DNA of 47,506 bases. Origin: Salinisphaera sp. (lineage in GTDB: Bacteria > Pseudomonadota > Gammaproteobacteria > Nevskiales > Salinisphaeraceae). A model generated the notes under the pieces. That model was not told the origin of the DNA and searched no databases. It saw only the letters and a list, made by a program, of their open reading frames with translations. The stretch lies in assembly GCA_027858915.1 (NCBI GenBank), contig JAQIBT010000017.1, positions 1 through 47,506 on the forward strand, given 5' to 3'. How positions within the stretch are numbered: position 1 is the first letter of the stretch; every line of letters starts with the position of its first letter. Both the position numbers and the translations under genes were made by a program. Positions 26,919-37,679 of this stretch are shown here, one piece after another.

Positions 26919-27184
26919 GCCTCGGGAGCGCAGCGAGGTGAACGAGCCGCTACCTGATACGCTCGATGCGCGGCTCGGGGCGATCGCGCAGGCCAGCGCC
27001 GCCAGACAAATGCCCGACCTACTACTGTTGAATATTGGGGCGCTGACTCTGATTTCCCCAAGTCTGGTGAGCGGCGCCGCCGGTGCGTTGAGCACGGTCT
27101 GGCCTGTCTCTATCGGTCGTTCGTTGCTTGTTAGCAAGGCATGTCGCCCCTACCGTCAGAGCACAATTCAAACTGCAGATTGCC

Positions 27185-28210
27185 ATGAGCGATCGACCCG
27201 ATAATCGCCAGTTTCGTCTGGCACGCCGTCCGAAAGGTCTGCCAGAGCGCGATGACTTCGAACTGAAACACGAGCCACTACGCGCCGCTGAGACTGGCGA
27301 GGTGCGCGTGGCGGTGGATTTCATCTCGCTCGACCCGGCCATGCGCGGCTGGATGAACGAAGGCCGCTCCTATATCAAGCCGGTAGGTATCGGCGAAGTG
27401 ATGCGCGCCGGCGCGGCCGGTACCGTCATCGATTCCGAGCATGACGATTTCCAGCCGGGCGACAAGGTCACCGGCAATCTGGGCGTCCAGACCCATTGTG
27501 TGTTTCCTGGCGATCAATTGCGCAAGGTCGATACCCAACTGGCCGAGCTGCCGGTCTATCTCGGTGCCCTCGGCATGCCCGGCATGACCGCTTATTTTGG
27601 CCTTCTCGAAGTCGGCGCGCTGGCTGAAGGCGATACCGTCCTGGTGTCGGCGGCGTCCGGCGCGGTAGGCGCCCTGGTGGGCCAGATCGCCAAGAAAAAG
27701 GGCTGCCACGTCGTCGGCATTGCCGGCGGGCCGGACAAATGTGGTTATATCGTCGATGAGCTGGGTTTTGACGCGGCTATCGATTACAAAGCCGATGACG
27801 TGATGGCCGGTATTCGCAGCCATTTCCCCGACGGCATCGATGTCTATTTCGACAACGTGGGCGGCGAGATGCTGGACGCAGCACTCGCCAATCTGCGGCT
27901 GAATGCCCGCGTGGTGATCTGCGGGGCGATCTCGCAGTACAACGTCACTGGCAATGTTGGCGATACCGCCTATGCGCCGAAGAACTATCTGTCGTTGCTG
28001 GTCAATCGGGCACGTATGGAAGGTTTTATCGTGTTCGACTTCACCGATCGTTATCCGGAAGCCGCAAAGCAGATGGCGCAATGGATTGCGTCCGGTGATC
28101 TGAAGCACCGCGAGGATATCGTCCACGGTTTCGAGACGTTCCCGGAGACGCTGCTCCGGCTGTTCTCGGGCGAGAACTTCGGCAAGCTGGTGCTGGCTGT
28201 CGACGACTGA
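27185..28210 (+). CDS. NADP-dependent medium-chain oxidoreductase (CurA/alkenal reductase type)
   Basis: 341-residue zinc-free MDR protein of the NADPH-dependent double-bond reductase group (CurA, leukotriene B4 12-hydroxydehydrogenase-like). It opens RQFRLARRPKGLPERDDFELKH, a family signature, and has the cofactor motif VSAASGAVGALVGQIAKKKG and VYFDNVGGEMLDAAL. It probably reduces reactive enals or enones. The ATG at 27185 is chosen by homology; the 266 bp before it contain no recognisable gene. A strong terminator follows within 20 bp, so it is monocistronic. Confidence 0.9.
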   Translation: MSDRPDNRQFRLARRPKGLPERDDFELKHEPLRAAETGEVRVAVDFISLDPAMRGWMNEGRSYIKPVGIGEVMRAGAAGTVIDSEHDDFQPGDKVTGNLGVQTHCVFPGDQLRKVDTQLAELPVYLGALGMPGMTAYFGLLEVGALAEGDTVLVSAASGAVGALVGQIAKKKGCHVVGIAGGPDKCGYIVDELGFDAAIDYKADDVMAGIRSHFPDGIDVYFDNVGGEMLDAALANLRLNARVVICGAISQYNVTGNVGDTAYAPKNYLSLLVNRARMEGFIVFDFTDRYPEAAKQMAQWIASGDLKHREDIVHGFETFPETLLRLFSGENFGKLVLAVDD

Positions 28211-28230
28211 TCGGCCGACACGGGACCCTA

Positions 28231-28276
28231 TGCCCCGCCCGCCATCCAGCCGATGGGTCGCGGGCGGGGCATTTTT
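28231..28276 (+). terminator. Rho-independent terminator
   Basis: A 12-bp GC-rich stem (TGCCCCGCCCGC pairing with GCGGGCGGGGCA) followed by TTTTT, 20 bp after the oxidoreductase stop. Confidence 0.9.
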
Positions 28277-28298
28277 CCACTGAAATAGGCTTATCCGC

Positions 28299-29255
28299 TC
28301 AGGCCGACGCGTCTGGGGCCGCGCGCCGTCTTCCCCGAGAGTTGACCAGCAAGAGCCCGGCGAGAATAGCCAGTCCGCCGAATGCGAAATTCAGCGAGAT
28401 CGGATCGCCCAGGAGAACCACGCCGAAGCCGACGCCGAAAATCGGCGAGAGGAAGGCAAATATGCCCAGCCGCGAGGCCAGATACCGGCGCAATAGCCAG
28501 AACCAGACCAGAAGAGCCGCAAAAGACACGATGAAGGACTGAAACGACAGGCTCGCCCAGGCCAGCGGTGTCATCTGGATAGCGTCGAGGTCGCCAAGCA
28601 AGCCGGCCGCCGGTAGCAGCAGGGCGCCAGCCACGATCAGTTGATAGGCGATGGTGCGAAGCGGTGGCGCTTCGGACAACGTACTGGTGCGCAGCGCAAG
28701 CGTGGTCGCTGCCCAGGACAGCCCCGCGGCCACGCCCAGCGCATCGCCGATCAGCACGCGCCCCGACACGTGCGCGCTTGGCGCCAAGGCGACGATCAAT
28801 CCGGCAAAAGACAGCGCCACGCCGGCCCAGTGGCGCGGGCCCAGATGTTCTCCAGCCACGAAAAAATGCAGCCCGATCGCAGCGAATACCGGCGCGGTAT
28901 AGAGAAAGACCGACATATGCGAGGCGTAGGTGTAGTTCAGTCCGAGTGCCACGAAAGCGAATTCCAGCGTGTAGCCGATGCCCACCACGAGACCCGGGCC
29001 AAATTGGTCGGGCACCCAGAGCGCAATGCCGCGCCAGCGCGCCGCCGCTACCACCAGAACGAGGGCGGCCACCGAGCGAATGCCGATCTGTGCCAGCGGA
29101 CTGATCGCGTCGGCCACCGACTTGATAGCCACCTGCTGGAAGCCGATTGCCAGACAGAACAGGATCATCAGCCCGGCAGCCTGGGCGTCCAACGGCTGGC
29201 GTATGGCCTGCGCCGGCTTCGTGCCGGCCGCGGCTCCCGCGGTTCGATGATTCAT
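28299..29255 (-). CDS. EamA/DMT-family transporter
   Basis: 318 residues from the ATG at 29255, with about ten transmembrane helices in two EamA repeats: the first from [21 protein letters not shown], the second from [22 protein letters not shown]. Proteins of this family export amino acids or other metabolites; the substrate cannot be told from the sequence. An open frame extends upstream to 29471 across the arn promoter region but has no homology there and is rejected. It is divergent from arnB. Confidence 0.88.
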   Translation of the reverse strand: MNHRTAGAAAGTKPAQAIRQPLDAQAAGLMILFCLAIGFQQVAIKSVADAISPLAQIGIRSVAALVLVVAAARWRGIALWVPDQFGPGLVVGIGYTLEFAFVALGLNYTYASHMSVFLYTAPVFAAIGLHFFVAGEHLGPRHWAGVALSFAGLIVALAPSAHVSGRVLIGDALGVAAGLSWAATTLALRTSTLSEAPPLRTIAYQLIVAGALLLPAAGLLGDLDAIQMTPLAWASLSFQSFIVSFAALLVWFWLLRRYLASRLGIFAFLSPIFGVGFGVVLLGDPISLNFAFGGLAILAGLLLVNSRGRRRAAPDASA

Positions 29256-29355
29256 GATGGGCCCTGGAAAGGAGCGGCGTGCGCAGCCAACTGACGTTTG
29301 GTTAACGTTGTGCGCGTATCGTAAGATACCTGAGCATTTTTTATCAGGGCTACTT

Positions 29356-30519
29356 GTGCAAGACGGCTCGGATCTGCCGTTCCTGCCGTTTTCACGGCCG
29401 TCGATCGGTGAGTCAGAAATATCGGCTGTGTCCGCGGTACTGCGCTCCGGCTGGATCACTACAGGCCCCAAGAGTCAGGCGCTCGAGCAGATGTTCTGCG
29501 ATCGCTTCGGCTGTCGGCATGCCGTGGCCGTGTCGTCGGCCACCGCGGGCATGCACTTGATGCTCGTGGCGCTGGGTGTCGGGCCGGGCGATGAGGTCAT
29601 CACGCCCTCGCAGACCTGGGTTTCCACCGTGAACCTGATCTGCCTGCTGGGTGCTACGCCGGTATTCGTGGACGTGGATCGGCATACACTGATGGTCAAC
29701 GTCGGCGATATCGAAGCCGCGATCACGCCGCGTACCAAGGCCGTTGTGCCGGTGCATTATGCCGGGGCGCCGGTCGATATCGACCCGATTCGTCAGCTGG
29801 CTGCTCGCCGGCAGATTCACGTCGTCGAAGATGCGGCCCATGCCGTGGGCACGACGTATGCCGGACGCTGGATTGGCGAAACCGGCACGGCCATATTCTC
29901 CTTCCATGCGATCAAGAACATGACCTGTGCCGAAGGCGGTCTGGTCGCCACCGACGATCCGGCGTTGGCAGACCGCGTGCGCAGCCTGAGATTTCATGGT
30001 CTGGGCGTGGACGCCTACGATCGCGATACGCACGGGCGCAAACCGCAGGCTGAGGTGCTCGAGCCGGGCTTCAAGTACAATCTCGCCGACATCAACGCAG
30101 CGATTGCGCTGGTTCAGCTGGATCGCTTGCCAGAGCTTAACGCCCGTCGCGCCGATCTGGCCTCGCATTATCGACGCCTGCTTGCTGGCCTGCCATTCAG
30201 GCCGCTGTCTGTCCCCGAGTATCCGCACGGGCACGCCTGGCATCTGTTCATCGTGCGTATCGATGAGCCGGCAGCCGGCATGGACCGCGAGGCATGCATG
30301 GCAGCATTAAGAACACACGGCATAGGAACCGGCATCCATTTTCGCGCGGTGCATACGCAGAAATATTATCAACAGCAGTTCCCCGACCTGTCGTTGCCGA
30401 GTACCGAATGGAACACGACACGATTGTTCAGCCTGCCGCTCTTCCCCGATATGACAATCGCAGATGTCGAACGGGTGGTGGGCGCACTAACCAAAATTCT
30501 GGAAAAAGCCCATGAATGA
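29356..30519 (+). CDS. arnB: UDP-4-amino-4-deoxy-L-arabinose aminotransferase
   Basis: PLP enzyme that aminates UDP-4-keto-pentose using glutamate in the L-Ara4N lipid A pathway. About 387 residues. The chosen GTG at 29356 gives a start ([15 protein letters not shown]) that lines up with E. coli ArnB. Strongly conserved segments are [44 protein letters not shown] and [13 protein letters not shown], with the PLP lysine in AIKN. It is the first gene of a complete, tightly overlapping arn operon; its stop overlaps arnC by 8 bases. The frame is open to 29254, but the extra N-terminus has no counterpart. Confidence 0.95.
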   Translation: MQDGSDLPFLPFSRPSIGESEISAVSAVLRSGWITTGPKSQALEQMFCDRFGCRHAVAVSSATAGMHLMLVALGVGPGDEVITPSQTWVSTVNLICLLGATPVFVDVDRHTLMVNVGDIEAAITPRTKAVVPVHYAGAPVDIDPIRQLAARRQIHVVEDAAHAVGTTYAGRWIGETGTAIFSFHAIKNMTCAEGGLVATDDPALADRVRSLRFHGLGVDAYDRDTHGRKPQAEVLEPGFKYNLADINAAIALVQLDRLPELNARRADLASHYRRLLAGLPFRPLSVPEYPHGHAWHLFIVRIDEPAAGMDREACMAALRTHGIGTGIHFRAVHTQKYYQQQFPDLSLPSTEWNTTRLFSLPLFPDMTIADVERVVGALTKILEKAHE

Positions 30520-31501
30520 GTCGCGGGACATCCGCTTGGTGTCGATCGTCATTCCCGTGTTCAACGAGGCCAGCGGGCTGGTTGAATTACTGGCCCGGAC
30601 TGAAGCGGCCTGCAACACGCTGACGCAGGATTACGAGATCATTCTGATCGACGATGGCAGCCGCGACGGCTCGGTGGACCTCATCAGCGAGGCAGCCGCG
30701 CGGCCTGACAGTCGCGTCGTGGCTGTCATGCTCAATCGCAACTACGGCCAGCATGCGGCGATCATGGCCGGCTTCGAACAGGTTCGTGGCGATCTGGTCG
30801 TCACGCTGGACGCCGATCTGCAGAATCCGCCCGAGGAAATTCCGCGGCTGGTCGAAGCCGCCGCCGGCTACGACGTAGTCGGTACCGTGCGCGCCAACCG
30901 CCACGATTCCTGGGCGCGCACGCTGCCTTCACGCCTGATCAACTACGCGGCCAAGAAATCCACCGGCGTACAGATGCACGACTACGGCTGCATGTTGCGT
31001 GCGTATCGCAAGCCGATCGTCGACGCCATGCTCGAATGCCACGAGCGCAGCACCTTCATTCCGATTCTGGCCAACAGCTTCGCTCGCTCGACCACGGAGA
31101 TCGACGTGGCGCACGCCGAGCGCGAGCACGGCGATTCCAAATACACGCCCATGCGGCTGATCAATCTAATGTTCGATCTGGTCACCTGCATGACCACGGC
31201 CCCTCTGCGTCTGCTGAGCATAGTAGGCATCGTCGTCGCTTCGCTCGGTTTCCTGCTCGCCGTGATATTGATCGTCATGCGCTTGGCGCTGGGTCCCGCC
31301 TGGGCGGTCAACGGTGTGTTTACCCTGTTCGCGGTGTTGTTTACTTTTGTGGGCGCACAGTTCATCGCCATGGGGCTGCTGGGCGAATATATCGGCCGCA
31401 TGTACAACGACGTACGCGCGCGACCCCGCTATTTCGTGCAGGAAATCGTCCGCGGTGATGCTGCCGAGTCGGCCGATACCCAAACCAGGTATGCATCATG
31501 A
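30512..31501 (+). CDS. arnC: Undecaprenyl-phosphate 4-deoxy-4-formamido-L-arabinose transferase
   Basis: GT2-family inner-membrane glycosyltransferase that moves Ara4N-formyl from UDP to undecaprenyl phosphate. 329 residues: the catalytic domain starts [13 protein letters not shown] with IDDGSRDGS and the metal-binding [11 protein letters not shown], and two C-terminal transmembrane helices follow ([19 protein letters not shown] and [21 protein letters not shown]). It overlaps both neighbours (8 bases with arnB, 4 with arnA). Confidence 0.95.
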   Translation: MNESRDIRLVSIVIPVFNEASGLVELLARTEAACNTLTQDYEIILIDDGSRDGSVDLISEAAARPDSRVVAVMLNRNYGQHAAIMAGFEQVRGDLVVTLDADLQNPPEEIPRLVEAAAGYDVVGTVRANRHDSWARTLPSRLINYAAKKSTGVQMHDYGCMLRAYRKPIVDAMLECHERSTFIPILANSFARSTTEIDVAHAEREHGDSKYTPMRLINLMFDLVTCMTTAPLRLLSIVGIVVASLGFLLAVILIVMRLALGPAWAVNGVFTLFAVLFTFVGAQFIAMGLLGEYIGRMYNDVRARPRYFVQEIVRGDAAESADTQTRYAS

Positions 31502-33486
31502 AAGCTGTCGTTTTTGCCTATCACGATATCGGCTGTACCGGTATCCGAGCACTGCTGGACGCAGGATTCGATATACCGCTGGTGATCACCTACCGAGACG
31601 ATCCCCACGAGGCCGTGTTCTTCGAATCGGTCGCCCGTCTGTGCGCCGAGCGGCATATTCCGGTACATGCGCCGGCCGACGTGAATAACCCGGTCTGGGT
31701 GGAGCGTATCCGTGAAGCCGCGCCGGATTATATTTTTTCGTTCTACTACCGAGACCTGCTGAAACCGCCACTGCTCGAGATTCCGACGCGGGGCGCCTAC
31801 AACCTGCACGGCTCATTGCTGCCGGCCTATCGCGGTCGGGCGCCGGTTAACTGGGCGCTGGTTCACGGCGCGCAGGAAACCGGGGTGACGCTGCACCAGA
31901 TGGTCGACCGGGCCGATGCCGGCGATATCGCAGCCCAGCGGCCGGTGGCGATTGCCGACGACGATACCGCCCCCAGCCTGCATCGCAAGATGAATCAGGC
32001 AGCTGGCGAATTGCTCGCCGATTGTCTGCCGGCCTTCATTCGTGGCGACGTGACGCTGACTTCGCAGGACGAGTCGCGCGCCAGTTATTTCGGCCGGCGG
32101 ACAGCCGACGACGGAGCGCTGGACTGGCATCGCTCGGCGCGCGAACTGCACAACCTGACACGAGCCGTCACCCAGCCTTATCCGGGCGCGTTTACGTTCG
32201 CGGGTGATCGTCGGCTGCTGGTCTGGGAGACAGCGGTGGTCGAGCAGGTAACGCCGGCCGAACCCGGCGTCATCATCGACATCGACCCGCTACGCGTTGC
32301 CTGCGGGTCGGGCGCGCTGGAGATTCGTTGCGGTCAGACCGTCGACGGCCTGCCGATGGCCGGCGATCAGCTGGCGCGCGACGCCGGCCTGGTGCCGCAG
32401 ATGCGTCTGGGCCCCGCGGCCAGTGACATCGCGCGCCAGCGTAAATTGATCAAGGTGCTTATCCTGGGCGTCAACGGCTTCATCGGTAATCATCTCACCG
32501 AACGCCTGCTCAATGCCGGGGGCTATGAAGTCTACGGCATGGATATCGGCTCGCACGCCATCGCACGTTTTATGCAGCGGCCGGATTTCCATTTTGTCGA
32601 AGGCGATATTTCCATCCACAACGAATGGTTGGAATACCACATCAAGAAATGTGATGTTGTCGTGCCGCTGGTAGCGATTGCCACGCCTATCGAATACGTC
32701 CGCAATCCGCTGCGGGTCTTCGAGCTGGATTTCGAGGAAAACCTCAAGATCGTTCGCTACTGCGTGAAATACGACAAGCGCATTATCTTTCCGTCGACTT
32801 CCGAGGTCTACGGCATGTGCGACGATGACCGCTTTGACGAAGAAAACTCGAAGCTCATCGTTGGCCCGATTCACAAGCAGCGCTGGATCTATTCGGTCTC
32901 CAAGCAATTGCTTGATCGCGTCATCTGGGCCTATGGCGACAAGAACGAGCTGCGTTTCACGCTGTTCCGACCGTTTAACTGGATGGGCGCGCGATTGGAC
33001 AGCCTGGATTCGGCGCGTATTGGCAGTTCGCGTGCGATTACCCAGCTGATTCTCAATCTGGTGTCTGGTACGCCAATTCAGTTGGTCGATGGTGGCCTGC
33101 AGAAGCGCTGTTTCACCGATATCGACGACGGCATCGAAGCATTATTCCGTATCATCGAAAACCGCGACGACAACTGTAATGGCCAGATCGTGAATATTGG
33201 CAATCCAGACAACGAAGCCAGCATTCGCGAGCTGGCCGAGATGCTGCTGGAAAAATTCGAGGCGCATCCGCTGCGCGACCGGTTCCCGCCGTTCGCCGGG
33301 ATGCGGATTGTCGAAAGCCAGAGTTACTACGGCAAGGGCTATGAAGACGTCTCGCATCGCCGGCCCAGCATCGACAATGCGCGCCGGCTGCTCGGCTGGA
33401 CTCCAACGATTCATATGGAAGAGACCATTGAAAAGACGCTGGATTACTTTTTGACCGACATCGCCAACGGCGAGCAGTTCGTGTGA
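31498..33486 (+). CDS. arnA: Bifunctional UDP-glucuronate decarboxylase / UDP-Ara4N formyltransferase
   Basis: 662 residues, the usual size. The N-terminal formyltransferase (about 1-300) has the catalytic [18 protein letters not shown] and the Asp in VDRADAGDI. The C-terminal NAD-dependent SDR domain (about 320-660) has [11 protein letters not shown] and the decarboxylase residues in [10 protein letters not shown] and SHRRPS. It makes UDP-4-keto-pentose for ArnB and then formylates the amine. Coupled by ATGA to arnC and by GTGTGA to arnD. Confidence 0.96.
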   Translation: MKAVVFAYHDIGCTGIRALLDAGFDIPLVITYRDDPHEAVFFESVARLCAERHIPVHAPADVNNPVWVERIREAAPDYIFSFYYRDLLKPPLLEIPTRGAYNLHGSLLPAYRGRAPVNWALVHGAQETGVTLHQMVDRADAGDIAAQRPVAIADDDTAPSLHRKMNQAAGELLADCLPAFIRGDVTLTSQDESRASYFGRRTADDGALDWHRSARELHNLTRAVTQPYPGAFTFAGDRRLLVWETAVVEQVTPAEPGVIIDIDPLRVACGSGALEIRCGQTVDGLPMAGDQLARDAGLVPQMRLGPAASDIARQRKLIKVLILGVNGFIGNHLTERLLNAGGYEVYGMDIGSHAIARFMQRPDFHFVEGDISIHNEWLEYHIKKCDVVVPLVAIATPIEYVRNPLRVFELDFEENLKIVRYCVKYDKRIIFPSTSEVYGMCDDDRFDEENSKLIVGPIHKQRWIYSVSKQLLDRVIWAYGDKNELRFTLFRPFNWMGARLDSLDSARIGSSRAITQLILNLVSGTPIQLVDGGLQKRCFTDIDDGIEALFRIIENRDDNCNGQIVNIGNPDNEASIRELAEMLLEKFEAHPLRDRFPPFAGMRIVESQSYYGKGYEDVSHRRPSIDNARRLLGWTPTIHMEETIEKTLDYFLTDIANGEQFV

Positions 33487-34373
33487 TCGAGGCTGGCCTG
33501 CGCATCGACGTTGATACCTTTGCCGGCACTCGCGACGGCGTGCCGCGGCTGCTGGACACGCTGGAAAAACACGGTGTCCGCGCGAGTTTTTTCTTCTCGG
33601 TCGGTCCCGACAACATGGGCCGTCATCTCTGGAGGCTGTTTCGGCCGGCCTTTGCGCGCAAGATGCTGCGGTCGAAAGCGGCCTCGCTCTATGGCTGGCA
33701 GATTGTTTTTGCCGGCACTGCCTGGCCAGGCCGCTCGATTGGCCGACATCTGGGCCAGGTGATCCGCGAAGCCGACAGCGGCCCGCACGAAGTCGGCCTG
33801 CATGCCTGGGACCATCAAGGCTGGCAGGCACGCGTCGGACGCTGGGGCGACGATGAAATCGAGCGCCAGATCCGGCAGGGCACCGATCGTCTGGGCGATA
33901 TTCTGGGCCGTGCCGTGGACTGTTCGGCCACACCCGGCTGGCGCACCAATCAACGGGTAGTCGACGTCAAGCAACGCCTGGGCCTTCGCTACAACAGCGA
34001 CTGTCGGGGCTCGGCGATGTTTCGCCCGCAGCTTGGCGACGGTGGCCTGGGCACGCCGCAGATCCCGGTCGATCTGCCGACCTACGACGAAGTGGTGGGG
34101 GCGGACGTGCGGCCAGAAGATTTCAACGATTTCATCCTCGCCCGATTCAAACCGGGTCGGTTGAATGTCTATACCGTGCACGCCGAAGTCGAGGGCGGCA
34201 TCATGGCGAATAACTTCGACGACCTGCTCGCAAGAGCGGCTGATCAAGGCATCCACTTTCGGCCGCTGGGCGAAATGTTGCCGGATGATGTCCGGACGCT
34301 GCCGGCCGGGCGTATCGAGGCAGGTACCGTCGACGGCCGCGAAGGCTGGCTCGGCACCCAGGTGAGTGCGTGA
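33483..34373 (+). CDS. arnD: 4-deoxy-4-formamido-L-arabinose-phosphoundecaprenol deformylase
   Basis: NodB-type polysaccharide deacetylase fold protein of 296 residues that removes the formyl group so that Ara4N can be transferred. Visible motifs are [20 protein letters not shown] (metal/catalytic Asp), [13 protein letters not shown] (metal His residues) and [10 protein letters not shown]. It starts at a GTG overlapping the arnA stop, and it ends overlapping the arnT GTG by 4 bases. Confidence 0.94.
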   Translation: MIEAGLRIDVDTFAGTRDGVPRLLDTLEKHGVRASFFFSVGPDNMGRHLWRLFRPAFARKMLRSKAASLYGWQIVFAGTAWPGRSIGRHLGQVIREADSGPHEVGLHAWDHQGWQARVGRWGDDEIERQIRQGTDRLGDILGRAVDCSATPGWRTNQRVVDVKQRLGLRYNSDCRGSAMFRPQLGDGGLGTPQIPVDLPTYDEVVGADVRPEDFNDFILARFKPGRLNVYTVHAEVEGGIMANNFDDLLARAADQGIHFRPLGEMLPDDVRTLPAGRIEAGTVDGREGWLGTQVSA

Positions 34374-36058
34374 GCCGCGCCGGCGTAGCCCGGCTGGGCA
34401 GTGGCGCAGTCGCGCTGTTTTTTGCCGTCCTCTATCTGCTGCCGCTGAACTTCCGTGGGCTGTGGATTCCGGATGAAACCCGCTATGCGGAGATCAGCCG
34501 CGAGATGCTGGCCTCCGGCAACTGGATCGACCCGCATCTGCTGGGTCTGCGGTATTTCGAAAAACCGGTGGGTGGCTACTGGATCAACAACATCGCGCAG
34601 TGGCTGACTGGCCATCACGCGATCGCCGTGCGCCTGGGGCCGGCGGTGGCCACCGGTATTGGCGCGGCATTGATTTTCTGGCTGGCGCTGCGGCTGTGGG
34701 GCGATCGCGCCAAGGCCGGCGCAGTGGCGTTGGTTTATCTGTCGATGCTACTGGTCTACGGCGTCGGCACCTACGGCGTGCTGGACGCGATGTTCACGGT
34801 TTGGCTGACCGCGGCCATGGTCTGTTTCTGGCCGGCGATCGAGGCGACCACCACGCGCGGCCGTATGACCGCCTATGCGCTGATGGGCGCCTGCTGCGGC
34901 GGCGCGTTTCTTACCAAGGGCTTCATCGGCCTGGCGGTGCCGGTCATTGCGATCCTGCCGTATATGGTTTATCGCCGCCGATTCGTCGAACTGCTGTGTT
35001 TTGGGCCGATCGCAATCGTCGCCGCGGCCGTTGTCAGCCTGCCGTGGGCGTTGGCTGTGCAATGGCAGGAGCCGGACTACTGGCGCTATTTCTTCTGGGT
35101 ACAGAATATTCAGCGCTTTGCCGAGAGCGACGCCCAGCATCCACAGCCGATCTGGTATTTCCTGCCGGTCTTCCTGCTGGGCTGTCTGCCATGGCTGGGC
35201 GTTGTGCCGGCGGCCCTTGGCCGTGCCTGGACCGAGCGCGCCAGCCAGCCGGGCCTGGTTTATGCCCTGTGCTGGTTCCTTTTTCCGCTGATCTTTTTCA
35301 GCCTGTCGAAGGGCAAGCTGGTCACCTATATTCTGCCCTGCTTTGCGCCGGTGGCATTGCTGGTGGGTACCAGCCTGATTGACGGCCTGCGGGCGCAGCG
35401 CACGCGGTCGATTCGCATCAACGCGCTGATCAACGCGATTTTTGGCCTGTTGCTGGTCATTGCGTTGATATGGCTGGCGGTGACGCAGCACGGCCCGGAA
35501 GCGGTGTACGGCCCGGGCGATACGCTGGCCTGGTGGCTGAGTCTGTTGTGTTTTGCCGGCTGGGGGTTGTTTGGGCTTGTGCCGTGGTTCCTTCCGCGCC
35601 GGGCGTGGATGGCCAGCGCGCTAAGTCCGGCGTTGCTGGCTTTACTGCTCGCCTGGGCCACGCCGCATTCGGTGACGGCGTCCAAGCAGCCGGATATGTT
35701 CATTGCCAGAAATGCCGCAGTGCTTTCATCAGCGCGCATTGTCATGGCCGACGATGTCGGTTTGGCCACCAGCCTCGGCTGGAGCCTGAAGCGCAGCGAT
35801 ATCCGAATGTATGACGCAACGGGCGAGCTGTCCTACGGTTTGCGTTACTCCGGAGTGCACGATAAGCACATCGCGGGAAAAGATTTTTCCTCGTGGCTCG
35901 AACAACAGCGCAAGCAAGGCAGCGTAGCGCTGCTGCTGAAAGAAAAGCATGCGCATCGTCGTGTTGACCGCGTTTTGCAATCCTTCCCGCCCGGATATCG
36001 GCGCGTGGTCGGACGTGATCTGATTCTGTTGGTCTATCCGCAGGAACCTGCAGGTTAA
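34370..36058 (+). CDS. arnT: Lipid A 4-amino-4-deoxy-L-arabinosyltransferase
   Basis: GT83 polytopic membrane enzyme of 562 residues that transfers L-Ara4N from undecaprenyl phosphate to lipid A phosphates on the periplasmic face, lowering polymyxin binding. It opens with a signal-anchor helix and the conserved periplasmic loop [34 protein letters not shown], which contains the catalytic DE region. About 12 transmembrane helices and a C-terminal soluble domain follow. The GTG start overlaps the arnD stop; arnE begins 6 bp after the stop. Confidence 0.95.
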   Translation: MSRAGVARLGSGAVALFFAVLYLLPLNFRGLWIPDETRYAEISREMLASGNWIDPHLLGLRYFEKPVGGYWINNIAQWLTGHHAIAVRLGPAVATGIGAALIFWLALRLWGDRAKAGAVALVYLSMLLVYGVGTYGVLDAMFTVWLTAAMVCFWPAIEATTTRGRMTAYALMGACCGGAFLTKGFIGLAVPVIAILPYMVYRRRFVELLCFGPIAIVAAAVVSLPWALAVQWQEPDYWRYFFWVQNIQRFAESDAQHPQPIWYFLPVFLLGCLPWLGVVPAALGRAWTERASQPGLVYALCWFLFPLIFFSLSKGKLVTYILPCFAPVALLVGTSLIDGLRAQRTRSIRINALINAIFGLLLVIALIWLAVTQHGPEAVYGPGDTLAWWLSLLCFAGWGLFGLVPWFLPRRAWMASALSPALLALLLAWATPHSVTASKQPDMFIARNAAVLSSARIVMADDVGLATSLGWSLKRSDIRMYDATGELSYGLRYSGVHDKHIAGKDFSSWLEQQRKQGSVALLLKEKHAHRRVDRVLQSFPPGYRRVVGRDLILLVYPQEPAG

Positions 36059-36064
36059 TCGTCC

Positions 36065-36403
36065 ATGCGTTTGGTGCTTCTCGTAAGCGTGCTTATTTGT
36101 GCCGGCCAGCTGTTGCAAAAGCGCGCTGCCGATGACTGGCGCGGTCGCACGCTGACCTGGCAGGCCAAGCTTGCCTCACCGTGGCTGTGGATGGCCATGG
36201 CCAGTTTGGCGATCGGCATGCTGTTCTGGCTGGTCGCGTTGCAGTCGGTGCCGGTGGGTGTGGCTTATCCCATGCTCAGCCTGAATTTTGTATGGATCAC
36301 GCTGGCGTCGCGTTTTCTCTTTGCCGAGCAGACTGATCTGCGTCACTGGCTTGGCATCGTGCTGATCATCGGGGGCGTGATATGTCTGGCCGGCAAACTG
36401 TAA
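36065..36403 (+). CDS. arnE: Undecaprenyl-phosphate-L-Ara4N flippase subunit ArnE
   Basis: 112-residue small multidrug resistance-like membrane protein with three to four transmembrane helices (MRLVLLVSVLICAGQLLQK at the start; YPMLSLNFVWITLASRFLFAEQ, and HWLGIVLIIGGVICLAG at the end). Together with ArnF it is proposed to flip the lipid-linked sugar to the periplasmic side. It lies between arnT and arnF and overlaps arnF by 22 bases. Confidence 0.9.
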   Translation: MRLVLLVSVLICAGQLLQKRAADDWRGRTLTWQAKLASPWLWMAMASLAIGMLFWLVALQSVPVGVAYPMLSLNFVWITLASRFLFAEQTDLRHWLGIVLIIGGVICLAGKL

Positions 36404-36786
36404 GCGGCTTCCGGCTGGCCGGCGCCAGCGTGTTGCTGGTCAGCTATGCGCAGCTCGCACAGAAGTGGGGCATGGCGCGTCTGCCGCCGGTCGACTCTTG
36501 GGCTACCCAGATCACGGCCCACCCGATGCTGCACGTATGGCCGCTCGTGGTGGTGGGTTCGGGGTTGTTTGCCTATTTCGTTTCCATGCTGTGCTGGCTT
36601 GGCGCACTGGATACGTTGGCGTTGAACCGCGCTTATCCGATCCTCGGGCTGAGCTACGGATTGGTCTATCTGGGGAGTGTGTGGTTACCCTGGTATCACG
36701 AGAATCTCTCACCACAGGCGTTTGTCGGCGTGGGCATGATCTTTATCGGCGTCACGCTGATCAATCTCCCGCGCGCGCGCGAGTGA
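36382..36786 (+). CDS. arnF: Undecaprenyl-phosphate-L-Ara4N flippase subunit ArnF
   Basis: 134 residues with four hydrophobic segments and the same fold as ArnE (LLVSYAQLAQKWGMARLP near the start; LALNRAYPILGLSYGLVYLGSVWLPWYHENLS in the middle; GVGMIFIGVTLINLP at the end). It overlaps the arnE end by 22 bases and is the last gene of the operon. Confidence 0.9.
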   Translation: MSGRQTVSGFRLAGASVLLVSYAQLAQKWGMARLPPVDSWATQITAHPMLHVWPLVVVGSGLFAYFVSMLCWLGALDTLALNRAYPILGLSYGLVYLGSVWLPWYHENLSPQAFVGVGMIFIGVTLINLPRARE

Positions 36787-36813
36787 TCGCCTGCGAAGAT
36801 CGTTTTTTCTCAT

Positions 36814-36845
36814 CTGCCCTAATCTGCCGATAGATGCCGGTAAAT
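36814..36845. repeat. Period-10 repeat between arnF and upp
   Basis: CATCTGCCCT, AATCTGCCGA and TAGATGCCGG form three 10-bp units in the gap before upp. Read on the other strand they resemble the CGCAGAT repeat at 2891, in the opposite orientation. Confidence 0.4.
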
Positions 36846-36870
36846 TTGCTCTGCAAACTGGTGTAAAGCC

Positions 36871-37503
36871 ATGGACGATAATGTAACCGTCGTCGATCAC
36901 CCGTTGATCGCGCACAAACTGACGTTGATGCGGCGCAAGACCGCATCGACCCAGAAATTTCGCAGCCTGCTGCGCGAAGTGGCCCATCTGCTGACCTACG
37001 AGATCACGCGCGATCTGGAGCTCACCACCGAGACGATCGAGACCCCGCTGGAGCAAATGCAGGCACCGGTGCTTGCCGGCAAGAAGCTATGCTTCGTATC
37101 GATCCTGCGTGCCGGCAACGGCTTGCTGGAAGGCATGGTAGACCTGCTACCCTCGGCGCGTGTGGGGCATATCGGCATGTATCGCGACCCCAAGACGCTG
37201 GAAGCCGTCGAGTACTACTGCAAGATGCCCGACGATCTGGCCGGCCGCCGCGTGATCGTGGTTGATCCGATGCTGGCCACCGGCAACTCGGCGATTGCCT
37301 CAATCAGTCATCTCAAGACGCTGGGCGCAACCCATATGAAGTTCCTCTGCCTGTTGGCCGCACCCGAGGGTGTCTCGGCGCTGCGCGCCGCGCATCCGGA
37401 CGTGCCGATCTTTACCGCTGCGATTGACGAACGCCTCGACGACCACGGCTATATCTGTCCGGGGCTGGGCGATGCCGGTGACCGGATGTACGGCACGAAA
37501 TAG
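36871..37503 (+). CDS. upp: Uracil phosphoribosyltransferase
   Basis: Salvage enzyme converting uracil and PRPP to UMP. 210 residues, standard size. It opens [22 protein letters not shown]. The PRPP loop [14 protein letters not shown] is present, as are [17 protein letters not shown] and the C-terminal uracil-binding [17 protein letters not shown]. It is monocistronic as far as visible. No uraA permease gene is adjacent. The next gene is 176 bp away. Confidence 0.95.
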   Translation: MDDNVTVVDHPLIAHKLTLMRRKTASTQKFRSLLREVAHLLTYEITRDLELTTETIETPLEQMQAPVLAGKKLCFVSILRAGNGLLEGMVDLLPSARVGHIGMYRDPKTLEAVEYYCKMPDDLAGRRVIVVDPMLATGNSAIASISHLKTLGATHMKFLCLLAAPEGVSALRAAHPDVPIFTAAIDERLDDHGYICPGLGDAGDRMYGTK

Positions 37504-37679
37504 GCTATCGTCTGCTCGCAGCGGTTTCTCGAAGGCATCGCCTCGGCCGGCGCCCCCGGCGTGCTGTCCCATCGGAGCCTGGCGTGTTCGACAGCCGGGC
37601 AATCCAGGCGTGATGACGCAGATATTGACAGCGATTGATACAGGGTATCCACTAGATCAAAGCGTGATCAAAAAAACAT

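Noticed and set aside
26919-27184. Possible small gene between fdhD and the oxidoreductase
   Set aside because: Open frames here lack a start with a ribosome site and show no family resemblance; treated as non-coding.
37504-37679. TTGACA at 37625 as promoter of the monooxygenase
   Set aside because: No acceptable -10 element at 16-18 bp spacing could be found.
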